The position numbers were made by a program, and so were the translations under genes. The notes beneath the pieces are model-generated. The model saw only the letters and a program-made list of their open reading frames with translations. It was not told the DNA's origin and ran no database searches. A DNA stretch of 64,000 nucleotides, taken from Mercenaria mercenaria. Its lineage: Eukaryota > Mollusca > Bivalvia > Venerida > Veneridae. The stretch lies in the NCBI RefSeq assembly GCF_021730395.1, contig NC_069371.1, positions 51,780,001-51,844,000 of the forward strand, written 5' to 3'. This document shows, piece by piece, positions 61,101 to 64,000 of this stretch; position 1 is the first letter of the stretch, and the number at the start of each line of letters is the position of its first letter.

Positions 61101-61141
61101 TCGGGCCACACAGAATTGAAACCAAATACCTAGAAAAAGAG
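45954..61141 (+). CDS. GABA-B-type metabotropic receptor, copy B (13 exons seen, 3' end beyond window)
   Basis: Paralogue of the upstream receptor, same strand, about 13 kb downstream. Exons 2-13 have exactly the same lengths and intron phases as copy A, and the proteins are roughly two-thirds identical by eye in the best exons. It includes a signal peptide, a GABBR1-like flytrap (GGWSGG, GCSVVS, SYGSVSPVLADR, GWY, IANITANEF) and GABBR2-like TM1-TM4 (KMSSPNINN, SKTWRVYRIF, TIKDRQLFAIVGGM). 594 residues are encoded here. The equivalents of exons 14-16 were not found up to 64000, so intron 13 is at least 2.86 kb against 417 bp in copy A. The ATG at 45954 is preferred because it opens directly on a signal peptide; an in-frame ATG at 45915 would add 13 polar residues. 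Confidence 0.92.
46415..47985. repeat. 35-bp minisatellite, ~45 units, copy B intron 1
   Basis: The unit is TGAGTAGTGTTCACGGTAC followed by TATGAGTACTGCTCAC. It runs head to tail with scattered substitutions and no spacers. GAGTACT and AGTACTC-like words make each unit partly self-complementary. Confidence 0.95.
48943..49080 (+). CDS. Copy B exon 2: flytrap lobe 1
   Basis: Residues 74-119, 138 bp as in copy A. Acceptor TATAG before TGC AGC GCA; ends at CTTACCCAG|GTCCGT. It encodes CSAGTALYRMF, GDGCSVVSEV and LWNLTQ. Confidence 0.92.
49218..49451. mobile_element. 234-bp palindromic MITE, copy B intron 2
   Basis: Arms of about 100 bp run from GAGCCGCGCCATGAGAAAAC inward to CTCCATGCTGTTCGCT, and back through AGCGAACAGCATGGAG to GTTTTCTCATGGCGAGGCTC. 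The unpaired centre is ~30 bp. I recognise it from memory as very abundant in venerid-type bivalve genomes. Confidence 0.9.
49905..50075 (+). CDS. Copy B exon 3: flytrap ligand-pocket loop
   Basis: Residues 120-176, 171 bp as in copy A, phase 0/0. It encodes LSYGSVSPVLADRERFPKFF and NWKKVATINQALDFFSA. Confidence 0.93.
50262..52420. repeat. 79-bp higher-order minisatellite, copy B intron 3
   Basis: Alternating 36-bp and 43-bp subunits share GATGTTACGATAC and TTTATATTACTATC; the 43-bp form adds ATTGTAC. The AB dimer order is regular for ~1.6 kb. From ~51900 it changes to variants with ATACGAACGATG and GGTGTTACG. It lies between exons 3 and 4, so the long open frames over it are intronic. Confidence 0.95.
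52712..52813 (+). CDS. Copy B exon 4: flytrap
   Basis: Residues 177-210, 102 bp as in copy A. It encodes VIEDFVKRVHETDITILSQE and DPMTRVQNLK; donor AAG|GTATGT. Confidence 0.92.
52888..53337 (+). mobile_element. TIR/tRNA-like composite element, copy B intron 4
   Basis: Ends AGCAGCATGCCTCCAGAT and its reverse complement. Inside is a tRNA-like block at ~53125-53206 with GCGCCATTGGTTAACAC (box A-like) and GGGTTCGATTCCC (box B). The 3' part (TTCATATTCTAATGTTCATA, AATTTGGAAGAAAGA) is shared with the copies at 18.8 and 26.3 kb. Confidence 0.75.
53534..53599 (+). CDS. Copy B exon 5: flytrap (22-codon exon)
   Basis: Residues 211-232, 66 bp as in copy A. It encodes DHDARIIVTAMYEDKARALL; donor GCC|GTAAGT. 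Confidence 0.9.
53884..54784. mobile_element. ~0.9-kb TIR element, copy B intron 5
   Basis: Ends GTAAAAACTCGAATATATGA and, reversed, TACGTAAAACTCGAATATATC. The inside of each end also resembles the other. No transposase is recognised; likely a non-autonomous DNA transposon. Confidence 0.65.
54986..55181 (+). CDS. Copy B exon 6: flytrap lobe 2
   Basis: Residues 233-297 plus one base, 196 bp as in copy A. It encodes GLYGPKIVWIFTGWYSQNFW and IANIT. Confidence 0.93.
55625..55790 (+). mobile_element. tRNA-headed SINE, copy B intron 6
   Basis: Head TAGTGGTGAGGGTGTCG (box A) and GGTGGTTCGATCCCCAGTGG (box B), then AAGACACTAGTACTG, CCAGAAAGCAGACTCGAGAG and TGATTCAAATTAGCTT. The 3' part matches 6170-6252. 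Confidence 0.8.
56291..56437 (+). CDS. Copy B exon 7: flytrap lobe 2
   Basis: Residues 298-346, 147 bp as in copy A, phase 1/1. It encodes ANEFDDAYF and CYDTMWVAAAALDCTV. Confidence 0.93.
56751..57046 (-). mobile_element. CORE-like tRNA-headed SINE, copy B intron 7
   Basis: Minus strand, apparently full length. Head CCCGCCCGCTTAGCTCAGTA with box B GTTCGGACCCCGGGCG, central part CTCCACCTCTGATAATTCAT and GGAGAACAGGTTTGTACTGG, 3' end AAAACGGCGTTAAGCCC and a (CAAA)n tail. I recognise this family from memory as highly abundant in bivalves. Confidence 0.88.
57376..57534 (+). CDS. Copy B exon 8: flytrap hinge
   Basis: Residues 347-399, 159 bp as in copy A. It encodes LDSFTYADGDINDILFDCLE and TGVSGNVVFEKGDPDKM; donor CAAG|GTAAGT. 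Confidence 0.93.
58027..58147. repeat. (CAGTA/GCAGT)n microsatellite, copy B intron 8
   Basis: CAGTACAGTACAGT run passing into GCAGTGCAGTGCAGT, 5-bp period. Confidence 0.95.
58254..58340 (+). CDS. Copy B exon 9: end of flytrap
   Basis: Residues 400-428, 87 bp as in copy A. It encodes GKRVHIGFYRLDKN and FEWLHDGIKWK. Its donor region has been tandemly copied downstream (58367-58649). Confidence 0.92.
58367..58649 (+). repeat. Six tandem copies of the exon 9 / intron 9 donor junction in copy B
   Basis: Right after the true donor of exon 9, a unit of ~43-57 bp is repeated six times. Each starts GAGTGG or GAATGG TTTCAAGATGGTA, then resembles GATGGAAAGGTATC. The real exon end reads GAGTGGCTTCACGATGGTA and AAATGGAAAGGTATG. 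Several units keep the GGTAT donor and an EWFQDG reading that is closer to a generic exon end than the current exon is. Confidence 0.85.
58740..58890 (+). CDS. Copy B exon 10: linker and TM1
   Basis: Residues 429-478, 151 bp as in copy A, acceptor TTTATAG, donor ACAG|GTAAAC. It encodes IPRDSTLITYEEIQIPLVL and a hydrophobic TM1. Confidence 0.92.
59494..59608 (+). CDS. Copy B exon 11: intracellular loop 1 and TM2
   Basis: Residues 479-517, 115 bp as in copy A. It encodes YVKMSSPNINNVLLLGCVL and ends VICK. Confidence 0.93.
59610..59730. repeat. (GACT)n and 4-bp derivative microsatellite, copy B intron 11
   Basis: Starts two bases after the exon 11 donor: GACTGACTGACT, then GGCTGGCTGGCT, GATCGATCGATC and GGTCGGTCGGTGG. 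Confidence 0.9.
60299..60406 (+). CDS. Copy B exon 12: TM3 and intracellular loop 2
   Basis: Residues 518-553, 108 bp as in copy A. It encodes TSAFGALFSKTWRVYRIFTN; donor TTC|GTGAGT. Confidence 0.93.
61019..61141 (+). CDS. Copy B exon 13: TM4
   Basis: Residues 554-594, 123 bp as in copy A. It encodes TIKDRQLFAIVGGMVAIVVV and IWESVGPHRIETKYL; donor GAG|GTAAGG. This is the last exon of copy B inside the window. Confidence 0.93.
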
Positions 61142-61157
61142 GTAAGGCACATTTCAG

Positions 61158-61346
61158 GTAGTAAACCCGTGATGACAATCGGTAATTTCCGTGCTATTTC
61201 GTATTCTGGCATGTTATTTCGGCTTCCTTCGGCCCTTATCGATAACTCCTTTTTCATAACAGCCGAAGTCTACCGAAATGGCATGTGGAGATTATATAAA
61301 CAAATGGAAAAGGCAGATTGTCATCACAGGTTCATTACCTTAAACG
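61158..61346. mobile_element. Small MITE, copy B intron 13
   Basis: Ends AGGTAGTAAACCCGTGATGA / CAATCGGTAAT and, reversed, AAGGTAATGAACCTGTGATG / ACAATCTG. A shorter relative lies at 23500-23564. Confidence 0.75.
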
Positions 61347-61976
61347 AAGAAGCTGATGGTATACTTCTCCTTACCATTCTAGAATGTCAATGGCAATTAA
61401 TATTCCGGCCTATAGACCAAGTAGATGAAAACATCTGTCTCTGAGTGTCTGCAGTTCTGAAACTAGTATTGCAGATTTGAAAAGCATAGGAACGCTCTTT
61501 CCATTTTGTAAAAAGAGTAACCTGCGCATACTTAATTGTTGAAGATAATTTCCAAAATAAAAGCTATAGGTGACTAAAGTGCGTTTTCAGTTTGGAAAGG
61601 GTGACTGGTGTCATCTGTTCCACAAGTTAGTCGAATTTACCTTGCAAATTTGAACAAAATATGTCAACAACTTCTCTAATATTCTTATGCAGGTCCTCAA
61701 CAAGTTTGTGGCGTTCTTGAAACTAATTTCTCTGTTTGTAAATCAAAGACCATTTCACAAATACTCCAGACTCGAAACGAAATATCGAAAACTATTGGAA
61801 CGTTTTACAACGAACTAGAGTTTTCACATATACGCCGAAACAGAAACAGAAATGGAAATGAAACTTACACGACAACTTACACAAATGAGTTAGCGAATTC
61901 AGTCAGAAAAAAAGTAAAAAGAAAATGTCACGTTTCTTCAACATGTTTATCAAAAGTTTCGTTGCTACAGGTTCCC

Positions 61977-62335
61977 TTACCAAAATATCAGGCTTCCGGC
62001 AAACGTTGCGGCAAATTTGCCGCAAACGTTTTGGTGAATTTGCCGCAAACTTTCTTTTGGCAAACTTTCACCATGCAAATTAGTTTGCGGCAAATTTGCC
62101 GCAAACAATTTTTGCAAACGGATATGCAAATGAAGTTTGCAGCAAATTTGCGGCAAACCAAATTTGCATGGTAAAAGTTTGCCGCATATTCGCCAAAACC
62201 TTTCTGGCGAACTTCTGGCAATGTTCTGGCGAGCTTTTGGCAAACTATTTATGCAAATTAGTTTGCGGTGACTTTGCAGCAAACAATTATGCAAATTCGT
62301 TTGCCGCAAATTTGCTGCAAACTTTTGGCGCTAAA
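61977..62335. repeat. GGCAAA/TTTGCC-rich cryptic repeat, block 1, copy B intron 13
   Basis: The stretch is built almost only from words such as TTTGCGGCAAATTTGCCGC, TTTTGGCAAAC, TTCTGGCGAAC and ATGCAAATTAGTTTGC on both strands, without a fixed period. Confidence 0.8.
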
Positions 62336-62339
62336 GTAA

Positions 62340-64000
62340 CAGACCTTTTGTTTTTGAAGAACAAAGGATATATTTTCAAGAAAAGTAAGAAAGGTCTATT
62401 TAATTAGCAAAATATCATCTGCTAATAATGATTTTTCTTTCTAAAAAATTATAAAGAAAAATACAAATGCACGAGATCATTATGATAAAGTATGTCGGTA
62501 GTAAATATATTTTATGCTTACATGGGTTTGAAACTCTTTAAATATTTCAAAGGAACCGTTGTGAAAGCTGATAACTGATTTGCAAAAATTTCCTCTGTGT
62601 GCAAATGTCTTAATAAATTTGCAGATTAACTAAATTATTTATTGCTATCTATTTATCTAATGGTATTTAGGTGACACATGTCTGAAATAATCAAAGGCTA
62701 ACCGTATAAAAATCATACAGGTTTTGCATGCGTAATAATGTGAAAACTAACCTTACATCGCAACATTTATCCACGGAATTAAACACAGTATACTTCGGTG
62801 ATTTGTCCATCCTTTTGTGGAAGTTTTTGTTTAGTAAAGAAACATAAATAATTCATGTTAATACATCGATGTTCAGTTACTGTTTGGCAGCTTGAAAATG
62901 GAGCCAAACTCTATGCAGCCAGTAAAAACAAAGAAGAAGTCATGTGATACTGTTCTGGCAATCCTCTGGCGAACTTTCACATCTGGTCAGATAATTAAAA
63001 GATCATATGGCGAATGTTTTGGAGAAGAAAATATAGATAAAAGATTCTGGTGACGTTTTGGTGAACAAAATCATGTAAAAAAATTTCTGGCGATGTTATG
63101 GCAAACTCTTAATTCAGTTAAGTCTGTGGTGAGTTTGCAGCAAAGTCACCGAAACGTTTGCCGAAAGGTCGCCGCTACCGGCGAACTCCTGCAAACATTA
63201 ATTACTTTGTTCTGGTGAACTAAAATGTTTGCGGCACCGCAACGTTGCGGCAAATTTGCCGCAAACTTTTCATTTTGATAAGGGTTGGCGACCCAGAATT
63301 TCGGACGACCCAGAAAATCGAACAGTCGCGTAAACGCTTATTTTGGCGTAATTTTTTATCATTTCTTGACAAGTACATAGATGTTTGCATTATGTGCAAC
63401 ATCATCTGCAATAGTTGCAAATCAGTAAGTTAAACTTTCAAAAATGGAATATTTACATTTCTTCACGAAATGTTGTGACAGCTCTCGCTGGGGGAAACTG
63501 CATGTGCTTTCAGTATACATATGCATGTGCATACATGTTTTGGGGCCCCAACATTATTCAAGGGGAATTCATCTACAATCTGCTAAATGCCGACGAGAAA
63601 ATTGCGTGTTATAAAACAAGTATCAGTGTTTTCCCATTAACACCACGAGTTAAATGCGTTTAAACCAAACTGTTTTACGTAACATTTTGTGTCGTATGTA
63701 GGCCAGCTGGATTTTTCAAACTCTCAACAGCATAAAACATTTACAGTTGAATGTAAACAAGGTAAAACGATACTAAAAATGTCTTTTTATCATTAAAACC
63801 GACCTATACGTGATTCTGCTAAACAGAAGTGATGATAATTAGTACTTTCCTACTGTCCGATTTCTGGGTCCTGCAACACGCTGAAAACGTTAAATTTACG
63901 TACCCTCTTTCGGGCCTCAGTGACGTGTTCAGTTTATTTTTATATACAAACAAATTTGTGTTTAGCGACACCAAAGAACTGAACCTGATTCAGGTATCAT
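62340..64000. other. Copy B intron 13, right part
   Basis: Apart from the GGCAAA-rich block, no exon, tRNA or element is recognised. The counterparts of copy A exons 14-16 were looked for (IYLIGND, LYIIEGM, ALNDS) and not found. Confidence 0.6.
62955..63270. repeat. GGCAAA/TTTGCC-rich cryptic repeat, block 2
   Basis: Same vocabulary (CTGGCGAACTTTC, GTTTGCGGCACC). It ends with AACGTTGCGGCAAATTTGCC, the same string that starts block 1 at ~61999. Confidence 0.75.

Overview
The window is animal nuclear DNA: AT-rich, intron-rich and full of repeats. It is most likely from a bivalve mollusc, possibly a venerid clam. I infer this from repeat families I recognise from memory as common in bivalve genomes: a tRNA-headed CORE-like SINE at 56.8-57.0 kb, a second tRNA-headed SINE at 55.6 kb, and a 234-bp palindromic MITE at 49.2 kb. 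The receptor genes are also of an invertebrate type.

Layout. Bases 1-17.5 kb hold no gene that I can support. They contain decayed tandem repeats, a TIR element with an embedded tRNA-like segment (2.96-4.93 kb), two inverted copies of a ~1-kb TIR element (9.3-10.3 and 12.2-13.2 kb), and a broken reverse-transcriptase element with a MITE inserted in it (14.5-16.1 kb). Bases 17,543-32,669 (+) are a complete 16-exon gene for a class C GPCR of the GABA-B family (758 aa). Bases 34.4-40.1 kb (-) are a young Ty3/gypsy-type LTR element carrying, besides gag-pol parts, a TatD-type nuclease region and a helix-hairpin-helix region. Bases 41.6-45.15 kb (-) are a broken, 5'-truncated LINE. Bases 45,954-61,141 (+) are the first 13 exons of a second GABA-B-type gene. 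All exon lengths after the first and all intron phases match the first gene. Its last exons should lie beyond the right edge, because 61.1-64 kb holds only repeats.

The two receptors are a tandem duplication in the same orientation. Their Venus-flytrap domains read like GABBR1, the GABA-binding subunit. Their seven-helix domains read like GABBR2, the G-protein-coupling subunit. The complete copy has a short tail with no coiled coil. The introns differ strongly and have been expanded by different minisatellites: a ~60-bp array in copy A intron 5, and 35-bp, 79-bp and exon-derived arrays in copy B introns 1, 3 and 9.

The observations I would check first are the TatD/HhH-bearing LTR element, the GABBR1/GABBR2 mosaic receptors, the tandem array of an exon 9 splice-donor junction in copy B, the decayed second copy of exon 14 in copy A, a perfect 76-bp zero-spacer palindrome in copy A intron 11, and a composite TIR/tRNA-like family found in three receptor introns.
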